A stretch of 64,000 nt of DNA from Erwinia sp. SLM-02 (GTDB lineage: Bacteria > Pseudomonadota > Gammaproteobacteria > Enterobacterales > Enterobacteriaceae): contig NZ_JAQISN010000001.1 of assembly GCF_037450285.1 (NCBI RefSeq), forward strand, positions 1,860,001 through 1,924,000. Reading direction: 5' to 3'. The notes beneath the pieces were generated by a model. It did no database searches. It saw only the letters and a list, made by a program, of their open reading frames with translations, and was not told the DNA's origin. Positions 53,948 through 62,843 of this stretch are shown here, piece after piece. The position numbers and the translations under genes were made by a program. Position 1 is the first letter of the stretch. Every line of letters begins with the position of its first letter.

Positions 53948-54521
53948 CCTCCCCCTGCAACGCTTTTTATCGCGCTTTATTCTGCAGCCGCCGCCGGTTG
54001 AAAATGTAACGCTGCCACGTCGTCAGGCGGCGGTACTGGTTCCCATCGTTGCACATCCCTGCCCCACGCTGCTGTTGACGCGGCGTGCGGCCACGCTGCG
54101 TAAGCATGCCGGTCAGGTTGCCTTTCCCGGCGGCATGCGCGATGCCGAAGATGAGTCGCTGGTGGTCACCGCACTGCGCGAAGCTCAGGAAGAGGTGGCT
54201 ATCCCGCCCGAGGCCGTGGCGGTAATTGGCGTGCTGCCGCCTGTCACCAGCAGCACCGGCTTTCAGGTGACGCCGGTGGTGGGCATTATTCAGCCGGGGC
54301 TGCGCTGGCAGCCTAATGAGGGAGAGGTTGAGTCGGTGTTCGAAATGCCGCTGGACGAGGCGCTGCGCCTGGGTCGCTACACGCCGCTGGACGTGCATCG
54401 CGGCGGGCTGCACCACCGCGTCTGGCTCTCCTGGTTTGATGACTATTTTATCTGGGGGATGACCGCCGGTATTATTCGCCGCCTGAGCCTTCAGGTGGAA
54501 AAATCCGCGCAAAACGGCTAA
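53934..54521 (+). CDS. nudL: Nudix CoA pyrophosphatase NudL
   Basis: A 195-residue Nudix hydrolase of the UPF0035 group. The family-specific LRKHAGQVAFPGG precedes the Nudix box, which runs from GGMRDAEDES to REAQEEV (about residues 64-86). Members cleave CoA to 4'-phosphopantetheine and 3',5'-ADP. ATG at 53934 lies inside the end of pabB and matches the conserved start; a TTG one codon earlier is less likely. Confidence 0.93.
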   Translation: MSSSNLPLQRFLSRFILQPPPVENVTLPRRQAAVLVPIVAHPCPTLLLTRRAATLRKHAGQVAFPGGMRDAEDESLVVTALREAQEEVAIPPEAVAVIGVLPPVTSSTGFQVTPVVGIIQPGLRWQPNEGEVESVFEMPLDEALRLGRYTPLDVHRGGLHHRVWLSWFDDYFIWGMTAGIIRRLSLQVEKSAQNG

Positions 54522-54691
54522 AATACAGTCTCATATCGGTCTGAAATTCACCTTTGCCTTATTTTTAACTGCTTTATTGCAGGATGACGATCCAAATCAC
54601 TGCAAGGCGGCCGCTTTTCATTTATATTTCACCCAATTCATCTTTTTTGTGAGCATCGTCCAGTGCGTAATATTGTTAAGGAGCGTATAGC

Positions 54692-56056
54692 GTGATTAGC
54701 GTTTTCGACATGTTTAAGATCGGCATCGGCCCGTCGAGTTCTCATACGGTTGGTCCAATGAAAGCCGGCAAACAGTTTGTCGACGATCTGGTGGCCAGCC
54801 GCCAGCTCTCCTCCGTGACGCGTATTGCGGTGGACGTTTACGGCTCGCTGTCGCTGACCGGTAAAGGCCACCACACCGATATCGCCATTATTATGGGCCT
54901 GTCGGGTGCCTCACCGGAAAGCGTGGATATCGACAGCATTCCGGCGTTTATCCGTGACGTGGAAGATCGCCAGCGCCTGCTGTTGGCGAACGGCGCGCAC
55001 GAAGTCGACTTCCCGCGCGAAGGCGGCATGGTGTTCCGCAGCGATAACCTGTCGCTGCACGAAAACGGCATGAGTATTCATGCGTTCGCCGGCGATTTGA
55101 AAATCTACAGCAAAACCTACTACTCGGTGGGCGGCGGTTTTATCGTCGATGAAGAGAGCTTTGGTAAAAGCACGCTGAATGAAATTGCGGTGCCCTATCC
55201 GTTTAACTCGGCGAAGGAAATGCTGAACCACTGCCAGCAGACCGGCCTTTCCCTGTCGGGGATGGTGCTGAAAAACGAGCTGGCGATCCACTCCCGCGCG
55301 GATATCGAACGTTACTTCTCCGACATCTGGCAGACCATGCGCGACTGCATCGATCGCGGCCTGAATACCGAGGGCGTGCTGCCCGGCCCACTGCGCGTGC
55401 CGCGCCGCGCTTCCGCGCTGCGTCGCCTGCTGGTGTCGTCGGATAAGCTTTCCAGCGACCCGATGAACGTCATCGACTGGGTGAACATGTACGCCCTGGC
55501 GGTAAACGAAGAGAACGCCGCCGGTGGCCGCGTGGTGACGGCACCCACCAACGGTGCCTGCGGTATCGTGCCGGCGGTGCTGGCCTACTACGACCACTTT
55601 ATTGAATCGGTCAGCCCGGATATCTTCACCCGCTACTTTATGGCGGCCGGGGCAATCGGCATCCTCTACAAAATGAACGCCTCGATTTCCGGTGCGGAAG
55701 TTGGCTGTCAGGGTGAAGTGGGCGTTGCCTGCTCCATGGCGGCGGCCGGTCTGGCTGAACTGCTGGGCGCCAGCCCGGAACAGGTCTGCGTGGCGGCGGA
55801 GATCGGTATGGAGCACAATCTCGGCCTGACCTGCGACCCGGTAGCCGGACAGGTACAGGTGCCGTGCATTGAGCGTAACGCCATCGCCTCGGTAAAAGCG
55901 ATCAACTCTGCCCGCATGGCGATGCGTCGCACCAGCGAAGCGCGCGTCTCGCTGGATAAGGTGATTGAAACCATGTACGAAACCGGCAAGGACATGAACG
56001 CCAAGTACCGTGAGACTTCTCGCGGTGGTCTGGCAATAAAAGTTCAGTGTGATTAA
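54692..56056 (+). CDS. sdaA: L-serine dehydratase 1
   Basis: Deaminates L-serine to pyruvate and ammonia with an oxygen-labile [4Fe-4S] cluster. The 454-residue protein equals E. coli SdaA. The N-terminal domain has GIGPSSSHTVGPMKAG (about residues 12-27). The cluster-ligand region is in the C-terminal domain, with cysteines in TNGACGIVP, VGCQGEVGVACS and LTCDPVAGQVQVPC. The start is GTG with AAGGAG nine bases upstream. Closed by a strong terminator. Confidence 0.97.
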   Translation: MISVFDMFKIGIGPSSSHTVGPMKAGKQFVDDLVASRQLSSVTRIAVDVYGSLSLTGKGHHTDIAIIMGLSGASPESVDIDSIPAFIRDVEDRQRLLLANGAHEVDFPREGGMVFRSDNLSLHENGMSIHAFAGDLKIYSKTYYSVGGGFIVDEESFGKSTLNEIAVPYPFNSAKEMLNHCQQTGLSLSGMVLKNELAIHSRADIERYFSDIWQTMRDCIDRGLNTEGVLPGPLRVPRRASALRRLLVSSDKLSSDPMNVIDWVNMYALAVNEENAAGGRVVTAPTNGACGIVPAVLAYYDHFIESVSPDIFTRYFMAAGAIGILYKMNASISGAEVGCQGEVGVACSMAAAGLAELLGASPEQVCVAAEIGMEHNLGLTCDPVAGQVQVPCIERNAIASVKAINSARMAMRRTSEARVSLDKVIETMYETGKDMNAKYRETSRGGLAIKVQCD

Positions 56057-56368
56057 TGATATCGGATGCAGGGTGCTCTGCCCCTGTCCCTGTCCTCCTT
56101 TTCGTCAAGTACCAAAATTAGTACCATAAATAACCAGGCGCCATCTAACGGATGGCGCTTTTTTTTTCCTATACTTCAAAATAGTATAACGGGTGGCTAT
56201 CCCCGGATTCAGGAAACGGCTAGAGTGTTTCGGCGCGTACTGTGAGAGTAAGTTCCTGTTTTTGAGACATTCAGCTTTTCTCTTAAGTGCTACTAAACTT
56301 AATGTCTGTTCTGCCGATTAACGCTGTTCAATCTCTTCATACGCGACTGGCCTAAAGGATGGTTACTA
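56057..56368 (+). promoter_or_regulatory. sdaA-pdeD gap: repeats, terminator and upstream region of pdeD
   Basis: A 312-bp gap with no gene. It contains a tandem 12-bp repeat (AGTACCAAAATT then AGTACCATAAAT, 56108-56131), the sdaA terminator, and a perfect inverted repeat TATACT-N7-AGTATA at 56170-56188 just past the T-run. The last could be an operator for the phosphodiesterase gene downstream. No promoter is assigned. Confidence 0.4.
56138..56167 (+). terminator. sdaA terminator
   Basis: The stem GCGCCATC / GATGGCGC with a five-base loop is followed by a run of nine T. It lies 81 bp past the sdaA stop. Confidence 0.93.
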
Positions 56369-57931
56369 ATGCAAATGTCCCAGGAAGTTTTAGGACAGTT
56401 TCGCCGCAAGCGATTACTTATCGCTGCGGTTGTTGCCGCACTGGTGCTCATTCTGACCTTAACCTTCAGGTATGTGGAAGAAAAGAACCGCATTGAGCAG
56501 CAATCGCACGGCTTCGCGAACAACGCCATTCAGCGTTTTGACCGCATGTTCTCCCCCCTGGATGTTGCCGCCGATAACGCCCTTACCTGGGTCGGCACCA
56601 ACTGCGAACTTATCCGCTTTAAGCTGATTGAGAAGCTGGCCGTTCTGCAGACCGTCAGGTCGATTCTGCTGGTCGACAACGATCGTATCTACTGCTCAAG
56701 TATCTTCGGCCCTGCGGATCTCCCTTTCAGCAGCAACTACCCTGAACTGATGGCGAAAAATCAGCGGATGCAGCTGGCGGTGGATGAACATTTGCTTAAG
56801 GGTTCACCGGTTCTGCTGCTGTGGACACCGCGTGGCGAGGACCAGCGGGCAGGCGTGTTACAGGTTATTAATATCGAGCTGATGACCAGCTATCTGCTGG
56901 AACCCACGCTGCCCTGGGTCGAACGGGCAATTCTGAACGTCGGCAATCAGAGCCTCGAGTACGGCAATCCGCTGATTGAGCCGGCCACCCCCGCTGAAGA
57001 CCAGGTCAGCATCGTCGAATCGTCGCTGCGTTATCCTTATTCGATTACCCTGTTCGGCCCCTCGCCCTCGCGGCTGGCGCTGATGACGGTGCCCTCGCAG
57101 CTGCCGCTGGCGCTGCTGCTGAGCCTGCTGATGGGCTATATCGTCTGGCTGGCGACCGCCAACCGCATGAGCCTGTCCTGGCAGATCAGCTACGGCATTA
57201 CCGCGCGGGAATTCATGGTCTACTGTCAGCCGTTAATCAATGCCCATAGCGGCCAGTGCGACGGGATTGAGCTGCTGCTTCGCTGGCACAATCAGCGGCA
57301 GGGCTGGATCCCGCCGGACGTCTTTATCCCGCTGGCCGAGCGCCAGAACCTGATCGCCCCGCTGACCCGCTTTGTCATCAGTGAAGCGGTCAGACATTTG
57401 CCCGAGCTGCCGATGCGCTCCTCGTTTCACATTGCCATCAACGTCGCGGCCAGCCATTTCCGCGAGCGGGCGATCATAGACGACCTGCAGCGCCTCTGGT
57501 GGCCGGCAAACCCACAGCCGCAGCTGGTTGTGGAGCTGACCGAGCGGGATTCGCTGCCGGTGGTCGATCAGCGGGTGGTGTCTCATCTGCATAAGGTCGG
57601 GGTTAAACTGGCGATTGATGATTTCGGTACCGGGCACAGTTCGCTCTCCTACCTCAAGACGCTCAGCCCCGACGTGCTGAAAATTGACAAAGTCTTTACC
57701 GCCGCGATTGGTACAGACGCGATTAACGCCACGGTGACCGATATGGTGATTTCACTGGCGCAGCAGTTGAATATCGCGCTGGTTGCGGAAGGTGTTGAAA
57801 CGGCAGAACAGGCGGACTATCTGCGCGAGCGCGGCGTGGATGTGCTGCAGGGCTATTACTATGCGCGTCCGATGCCGCTGGGGGATTTCCCGGCCTGGCT
57901 GGCAAACCATAAGGCCTTCTCCCCGGCATAA
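56369..57931 (+). CDS. pdeD: Cyclic-di-GMP phosphodiesterase with CSS sensor (YoaD/PdeD)
   Basis: A 520-residue inner-membrane enzyme that linearises c-di-GMP. An N-terminal helix (about residues 15-33), a periplasmic CSS domain with the redox motif YCSSIFG near residue 110 and a second helix (LALLLSLLMGYIVWLA) lead to a cytosolic EAL domain. The EAL signature is the variant ELL in GIELLLRW. The other catalytic residues are present: INVAASHF, ELTERD, AIDDFGTGHSS, LKIDKVF, AEGVET and LQGYYYARP. It is therefore expected to be active. E. coli PdeD is 532. It converges on yoaE. Confidence 0.93.
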   Translation: MQMSQEVLGQFRRKRLLIAAVVAALVLILTLTFRYVEEKNRIEQQSHGFANNAIQRFDRMFSPLDVAADNALTWVGTNCELIRFKLIEKLAVLQTVRSILLVDNDRIYCSSIFGPADLPFSSNYPELMAKNQRMQLAVDEHLLKGSPVLLLWTPRGEDQRAGVLQVINIELMTSYLLEPTLPWVERAILNVGNQSLEYGNPLIEPATPAEDQVSIVESSLRYPYSITLFGPSPSRLALMTVPSQLPLALLLSLLMGYIVWLATANRMSLSWQISYGITAREFMVYCQPLINAHSGQCDGIELLLRWHNQRQGWIPPDVFIPLAERQNLIAPLTRFVISEAVRHLPELPMRSSFHIAINVAASHFRERAIIDDLQRLWWPANPQPQLVVELTERDSLPVVDQRVVSHLHKVGVKLAIDDFGTGHSSLSYLKTLSPDVLKIDKVFTAAIGTDAINATVTDMVISLAQQLNIALVAEGVETAEQADYLRERGVDVLQGYYYARPMPLGDFPAWLANHKAFSPA

Positions 57932-57934
57932 AAA

Positions 57935-57954
57935 AAGCCGGGTTTCCCCGGCTT
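57935..57954. terminator. Bidirectional terminator, pdeD / yoaE
   Basis: The stem AAGCCGGG / CCCGGCTT with a four-base loop. On the minus strand it is followed by TTTTT, making a good yoaE terminator. On the plus strand it begins 4 bp past the pdeD stop. Confidence 0.85.
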
Positions 57955-57965
57955 CAGCATCGTCC

Positions 57966-59528
57966 TTAGCTTTCTTCTTCGTCGTGCGCGTCACGTTCAC
58001 GGGTGACGCGCACCAGGTCAATGCGGTAGTCCGTCGCTTCAATAATCTGGAAGCGCAGCGGTGGCATATCGAAGACCTCACCGGCTTTAGGCAACTGCCC
58101 CTTCTGGGCAATCAGCAGACCCGCCAGAGAGGCGTGGTCATCTTCCGGACGAACCAGCTCCTGCGTATCAAAGAGCTGCTGCAGTGAGTGCAGGTCGGTG
58201 CCGCCCTTAACCAGCCAGCCGTCACCGTCGGCGATAATATCCGGGGTTTCATCCTCATCCGGGAATTCACCGGCAATCGCTTCCAGTACGTCAAGCGGGG
58301 TGACCAGTCCCTGGACCACACCAAACTCGCTGGTGACGACCACAAAGCTGCCTTTGGCGCGGCGCAGCACGCTCAGCAGATTGATCGGGTCCAGCGTCTC
58401 CGGAATGATGATCGGCGGCGTGGCGGCAGCAAATGTCGCGACATCCACACCGTGATCCAGCGCCACCAGCAGTTCTTTTGCCCTGACCACGCCGACTATC
58501 TCGTCCAGCTCGCCGCGACACACCGGGAACAGGCTGTGCGGCGTATCCAGCAGCTGCATGCGGATCTCTTCCAGCGGGCGTTCAATATCCACCCAGGAGA
58601 TATCACCGCGCGGCGTCATGATGCTGCGAATCGATCGGGAAGCCAGGGTCAGAACGCCGTTAATCATGTAGCGTTCTTCGTCCTTAAAGGCTTCCTGCGG
58701 CATGATGGTGGCCACCTCACTGCTTTCGCTTCCGCTATTCTCGCTGCGGCGGCGGCCACCCATCAGACGCTGAATCGCCTCTGCGGTGCGTTCGCGCATC
58801 GGCCTTCTGGCCTGATGCCGCATAAAGTTATGGCGGGCAATCTGGTTAAACAGCTCAATCAGAATGGAGAAGCCAATCGCCGCGTACAGATAGCCTTTCG
58901 GAATGTGGAAACCGAAGCCTTCCGCCACCAGGCTGAGACCAATCATCAACAGGAAGCTCAGGCACAGCACCACAACGGTGGGATGCGCGTTAACGAAGTT
59001 GGTTAACGGTTTGGATGCCAGCAGCATCACGCCCATGGCGATAACCACCGCCGTCATCATGACCGCCAGGTTATTCACCATACCCACGGCGGTAATCACC
59101 GCATCAAGGGAGAAGACGGCATCAAGAATAACGATCTGTACCACCACCGCCCAGAAACTGGCGTATCCCCGGTTTGCACCGTCATTATGCTCGCGGTTTT
59201 CCAGCCGCTCATGCAGCTCCATCGTGGCCTTGAACAGCAGGAACAGTCCCCCGAACAGCAGGATCAAATCCCTCCCGGAGAAGCTAAACTCGCCGATGCT
59301 GAACAGCGGACGCGTCAGCGTGACTATCCACGAGATAAGCGACAGCAGGCCCAGACGCATAATCAGCGCCAGCGAAAGCCCGATCAGACGCGCTTTATCA
59401 CGCTGTTTAGGCGGCAGTTTGTCAGCCAGGATCGCAATAAAGACCAGGTTATCAATGCCGAGTACGATTTCAAGAACAACCAGCGTGAGCAGACCCGCCC
59501 AGATTGAGGGGTCTAAAAGAAATTCCAT
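57966..59528 (-). CDS. yoaE: TerC-family membrane protein with CBS and CorC domains (YoaE)
   Basis: A 520-residue inner-membrane protein (E. coli YoaE 518). The N-terminal TerC domain (about residues 1-240) has seven or so helices with the acidic motifs LEIVLGIDNLVFI and LDAVFSLDAV. A pair of CBS domains (about 300-420) and a CorC_HlyC domain at the C-terminus follow. TerC relatives such as Alx and MeeF/MeeY export Mn2+ or metallate exoenzymes; the ion for YoaE is not settled. It is preceded by a strong promoter and a leader of almost 200 nt. Confidence 0.93.
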   Translation of the reverse strand: MEFLLDPSIWAGLLTLVVLEIVLGIDNLVFIAILADKLPPKQRDKARLIGLSLALIMRLGLLSLISWIVTLTRPLFSIGEFSFSGRDLILLFGGLFLLFKATMELHERLENREHNDGANRGYASFWAVVVQIVILDAVFSLDAVITAVGMVNNLAVMMTAVVIAMGVMLLASKPLTNFVNAHPTVVVLCLSFLLMIGLSLVAEGFGFHIPKGYLYAAIGFSILIELFNQIARHNFMRHQARRPMRERTAEAIQRLMGGRRRSENSGSESSEVATIMPQEAFKDEERYMINGVLTLASRSIRSIMTPRGDISWVDIERPLEEIRMQLLDTPHSLFPVCRGELDEIVGVVRAKELLVALDHGVDVATFAAATPPIIIPETLDPINLLSVLRRAKGSFVVVTSEFGVVQGLVTPLDVLEAIAGEFPDEDETPDIIADGDGWLVKGGTDLHSLQQLFDTQELVRPEDDHASLAGLLIAQKGQLPKAGEVFDMPPLRFQIIEATDYRIDLVRVTRERDAHDEEES

Positions 59529-59759
59529 GACAGACTCCGGAAAAAGGAACGGGAAAACGCAGCAGACGTTCGGCTGAGCGTGCGGCAGAAATAACGACGA
59601 GTGGAGGCAGAGATGACGTCAGGAGACGTTGAAAGCGATACCGGAAAGCCCGGCGGCATAGTTAAGCGACTTCGGTGACAGTCCATAGGGAGGGCTGAGG
59701 CCCGTTACTCCTGTATTAGAAAAGGATCCCTACTCTAGCAGTAGAAACATCCCTGTCAA
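59529..59759 (-). promoter_or_regulatory. yoaE promoter and long structured leader
   Basis: On the minus strand there is a consensus -35 TTGACA (59754-59759), a 16-bp spacer and an extended -10 TGCTAGAGT (hexamer 59732-59737). The start point should be near 59725, leaving about 197 nt of untranslated leader. The leader can form several hairpins, such as ACGTC-TCCT-GACGT and CCGG-GCTTT-CCGG. It also contains a 57-codon open frame from the ATG at 59686 that overlaps the yoaE start out of frame. It does not clearly match the Mn2+ riboswitch (yybP-ykoY) found before some TerC genes. Confidence 0.6.
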
Positions 59760-59860
59760 AATGGTTTCTTACACTTGCCTGGCTTCCTTGCAGAACTTTA
59801 CGCTTTACAGACCACGCGAATTTGCAGACTACGGTCTAAATAACTGAGCAAGGTCACATA

Positions 59861-59888
59861 ATTTATTTTTTCACGTACTAAAATAAAT
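59861..59888 (+). promoter_or_regulatory. Mlc/NagC-type operator upstream of manXYZ
   Basis: Perfect nine-base arms ATTTATTTT / AAAATAAAT around a ten-base spacer with central ACGT. ROK-family repressors Mlc and NagC bind AT-rich palindromes of this kind, and Mlc represses manXYZ in E. coli. CRP-like sites flank it: ACTGA-N6-TCACA at 59844-59859 and TGTGA-N6-TCATG at 59951-59966. A REP-like hairpin (59910-59935) lies between. The rest of the 59760-60097 gap has no gene. Confidence 0.7.
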
Positions 59889-60097
59889 CGCGACATACGG
59901 TGTGTTAAGCGTGCCATCCGTCATCAGGCGGCACGAAGTAGAAAAATAAGTGTGACCTCTTTCATGCTGAATCACGCAGATACCTTATGTATCCGGCCAC
60001 GTTTATTGAATTGTCGGGTCCATCGGGTATCCGATCGGCTGAGCCTCGCGCGGCTTGAACTCCAGAGAGCCGTCGCCAACTGGATAAGGAGTAGCAA

Positions 60098-61060
60098 GTG
60101 ACTATTGCTATCATCATCGGCACACACGGCTGGGCAGCGGAACAGCTGCTGAAAACGGCCGAAATGCTCCTGGGTGAGCAGGATAACGTCGGCTGGATCG
60201 ACTTTGTCCCGGGGGAAAATGCAGAAACGTTAATCGAAAAGTATCGGGCCCGAATGCAGGATCTCGACGTCAGTCAGGGGGTGCTGTTCCTGGTTGATAC
60301 CTGGGGCGGTAGCCCGTTTAACGCCGCCAGCCGTCTGGTGGTGGATAAGGAACATCACGAGGTGGTTGCCGGGGTCAATATTCCGATGCTGGTCGAAGTC
60401 CTGATGGCCCGCGACGATAATCCGACCTTTGATGAGCTGGTGGCGCTGGCGGTTGAAACCGGCCGTGAAGGCGTCAAGGCATTGAAAGCCAAACCCCCGG
60501 AGGCCACCCCTGCTCCCGTCGTGAAAAAAGCTCCCGCCGCACCGCAAACCCCGCTGAAGCCCGGTGAACATATGGTGATTGGTCTGGCACGTATCGACGA
60601 TCGCCTGATCCACGGCCAGGTGGCCACCCGCTGGACCAAGGAAACGAACGTCACGCGCATCATCGTCGTCAGTGATGAAGTGGCGGCGGACCACGTGCGC
60701 AAAACGCTGTTGACCCAGGTTGCCCCTCCGGGCGTGACCGCACATGTGGTGGATGTCGCCAAAATGGTTCGCGTCTGGAATAACCCGAAGTATGCCGGTG
60801 AGAAGGTCATGCTGCTGTTTACCAACCCGACCGACGTCGAAAGACTGGTGGAAGACGGTGTCGGTATTACCAGCGTGAATATCGGCGGTATGGCATTCCG
60901 CCAGGGGAAAACCCAGGTCAACAATGCCGTATCGGTTGATGCAAAAGATATTGAGGCGTTTAACAAACTCAACGCGCGCGGAATTGAACTGGAAGTGCGT
61001 AAGGTTTCCAGCGATCAGAAACTGAAAATGATGGACCTGATCGCCCGTCTTAATCAGTAG
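60098..61060 (+). CDS. manX: Mannose-family PTS enzyme IIAB (ManX)
   Basis: The cytosolic phosphocarrier of the mannose/glucosamine/fructose phosphotransferase system. The IIA domain (about 1-130) has the phosphohistidine His10 in IGTHGWAAEQ. A Pro/Ala-rich hinge (about 133-155) leads to the IIB domain with His172 in RLIHGQVATRW. The 320 residues are close to E. coli ManX (323). Start GTG with AAGGAG upstream. First gene of manXYZ; in E. coli its mRNA is also an SgrS small-RNA target. Confidence 0.96.
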   Translation: MTIAIIIGTHGWAAEQLLKTAEMLLGEQDNVGWIDFVPGENAETLIEKYRARMQDLDVSQGVLFLVDTWGGSPFNAASRLVVDKEHHEVVAGVNIPMLVEVLMARDDNPTFDELVALAVETGREGVKALKAKPPEATPAPVVKKAPAAPQTPLKPGEHMVIGLARIDDRLIHGQVATRWTKETNVTRIIVVSDEVAADHVRKTLLTQVAPPGVTAHVVDVAKMVRVWNNPKYAGEKVMLLFTNPTDVERLVEDGVGITSVNIGGMAFRQGKTQVNNAVSVDAKDIEAFNKLNARGIELEVRKVSSDQKLKMMDLIARLNQ

Positions 61061-61116
61061 CCCGTGGCCTGAAAGTTCAGGTTGAACTCCGTTCTGTATC
61101 TAAGAGGAAAAGTGTA

Positions 61117-61917
61117 ATGGAGATTACCACGCTGCAAATTGTTCTGATATTTATCGTCGCCTGTATAGCGGGCATGGGCTCAATCCTTGATGAATTTCAG
61201 TTCCACCGCCCCCTGGTCGCCTGTACGTTAATCGGTGCGGTTCTGGGTGATATTAAAACCGGGATCATCATCGGCGGTACGCTGGAGATGATCGCGCTGG
61301 GCTGGATGAACATCGGTGCGGCAGTTGCGCCGGATGCCGCCCTGGCTTCCATCATCTCCACCATTCTGGTTATTGCCGGCGGGCAAAGCGTTGGGGCCGG
61401 TATTGCCCTGGCGATCCCACTGGCGGCTGCCGGCCAGGTTCTGACCATCATCGTGCGTACCATCACCGTGGCCTTCCAGCACGCGGCGGATAAAGCCGCA
61501 GAGAAAGGCAACCTCACCGCCATATCGTGGATCCACGTTTCGGCGCTGGTCCTGCAGGCGATGCGCATCGCCATTCCGGCACTGATTGTGGCGATTTCGG
61601 TCGGCACCAGCGTGGTTCATGACCTGCTGAGTTCAATTCCGGAAGTGGTAACCAACGGCCTGAACATCGCCGGTGGCATGATCGTTGTCGTCGGTTATGC
61701 GATGGTGATTAACATGATGCGCGCGGGTTACCTGATGCCGTTCTTCTACCTCGGCTTCGTAACCGCCGCCTTCACCAGCTTTAACCTGGTGGCGCTGGGC
61801 GTTATCGGCGTGGTCATGGCCATCCTGTACATCCAGCTGGCACCAAAATACAACCGCGTTGCCGGTGCGCAGGCTGCGGGCCCGGTAAATAACGACCTTG
61901 ATAACGAACTCGATTAA
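61117..61917 (+). CDS. manY: Mannose-family PTS permease IIC (ManY)
   Basis: A 266-residue hydrophobic membrane component of the mannose PTS, the same length as E. coli ManY. Several helices are visible, with the family segment DIKTGIIIGGTLEMIALGWM (about residues 46-65). With ManZ it forms the channel through which sugar is taken up and phosphorylated; the complex is also a phage lambda and class II bacteriocin receptor. It lies 56 bp after manX, with AAGAGGAAA upstream. Confidence 0.96.
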   Translation: MEITTLQIVLIFIVACIAGMGSILDEFQFHRPLVACTLIGAVLGDIKTGIIIGGTLEMIALGWMNIGAAVAPDAALASIISTILVIAGGQSVGAGIALAIPLAAAGQVLTIIVRTITVAFQHAADKAAEKGNLTAISWIHVSALVLQAMRIAIPALIVAISVGTSVVHDLLSSIPEVVTNGLNIAGGMIVVVGYAMVINMMRAGYLMPFFYLGFVTAAFTSFNLVALGVIGVVMAILYIQLAPKYNRVAGAQAAGPVNNDLDNELD

Positions 61918-61932
61918 GGAAAGGTGAGAAAA

Positions 61933-62775
61933 ATGGTTGAGACAACAACGCAAAAGAAACTGACTCCCGGTGATATCCGCGGAGTGTTCTTACGCTCAAA
62001 CCTGTTCCAGGGTTCGTGGAACTTCGAACGTATGCAGGCGCTGGGCTTCTGCTTCTCCATGGTGCCGGTGATCCGCCGTCTGTATCCTGAGAATAACGAC
62101 GACCGCAAACAGGCGATTAAACGCCATCTGGAGTTCTTTAACACCCATCCTTACGTGGCGGCCCCGGTACTGGGCGTGACCATGGCGATGGAAGAACAGC
62201 GCGCCAACGGCGCACCGATTGATGATGCCGCCATCAACGGCATCAAGGTGGGCCTGATGGGGCCGCTGGCCGGCGTGGGTGACCCGATCTTCTGGGGTAC
62301 GGTACGCCCGGTGTTTGCCGCGCTAGGTGCCGGGATCGCCATGAGCGGCAGCCTGCTTGGCCCGGTGCTGTTCTTCGTGCTGTTTAACCTGGCGCGCCTG
62401 CTGGTCCGCTATTACGGCGTGGCCTACGGCTATCGCAAAGGGGTGGATATCGTCAGCGATATGGGCGGTGGCTTCCTGCAGAAACTGACGGAGGGGGCGT
62501 CGATACTCGGCCTGTTTGTCATGGGGGCGCTGGTTAACAAGTGGACGCATGTTAACGTGCCGCTGGTGGTGTCGCGCATTACCGACCAGACCGGAAAAAC
62601 CACCGTTACCACGGTGCAGTCGATCCTCGACCAGCTGATGCCGGGGCTGATCCCGCTGCTGCTGACCTTCGGCTGTATGTGGCTGCTTCGCCGTAAGGTG
62701 AATGCGCTGTGGATTATTATGGGCTTCTTTGTTATTGGTATCTTTGGCTACTGGGTAGGCCTGCTCGGCGTCTGA
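61933..62775 (+). CDS. manZ: Mannose-family PTS component IID (ManZ)
   Basis: The 280-residue IID subunit that completes the membrane complex with ManY. The long cytosolic part has FLRSNLFQGSWNFERMQALG (about residues 20-39) and the family segment GPLAGVGDPIFWGT. A C-terminal membrane anchor follows. ATG at 61933 follows AAGGAAAGG and matches the conserved start; a GTG three codons earlier is possible. It lies 15 bp after manY and ends in a strong terminator. Confidence 0.95.
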   Translation: MVETTTQKKLTPGDIRGVFLRSNLFQGSWNFERMQALGFCFSMVPVIRRLYPENNDDRKQAIKRHLEFFNTHPYVAAPVLGVTMAMEEQRANGAPIDDAAINGIKVGLMGPLAGVGDPIFWGTVRPVFAALGAGIAMSGSLLGPVLFFVLFNLARLLVRYYGVAYGYRKGVDIVSDMGGGFLQKLTEGASILGLFVMGALVNKWTHVNVPLVVSRITDQTGKTTVTTVQSILDQLMPGLIPLLLTFGCMWLLRRKVNALWIIMGFFVIGIFGYWVGLLGV

Positions 62776-62804
62776 GCCTGACTATCAGCATCATTGACTC
62801 ACGG

Positions 62805-62832
62805 GGGCCAGCACAGTCTGGCCCTTTTTTTT
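62805..62832 (+). terminator. manXYZ terminator
   Basis: The stem GGGCCAG / CTGGCCC with a six-base loop is followed by eight T. It lies 29 bp past manZ and just before yobD, which therefore needs read-through or its own promoter. Confidence 0.93.
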
Positions 62833-62843
62833 CGGACGGGATT

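Noticed and set aside
59529..59725. yybP-ykoY Mn2+ riboswitch in the yoaE leader
   Set aside because: Only a partial GGAGTAA resembles the GGGGAGUAGC signature, and the second conserved loop is not found; I report the leader as unassigned.
59761..59848. A 28-codon open frame upstream of manX
   Set aside because: No ribosome-binding site, no similarity I recognise, and it lies in the operator region.
59910..59935. REP-like hairpin CGTGCC / GGCACG
   Set aside because: Only one clear copy in the window, so I did not list it as a repeat family; a similar GTGCCGGATGGCA string near 30580 is too short to prove a family.
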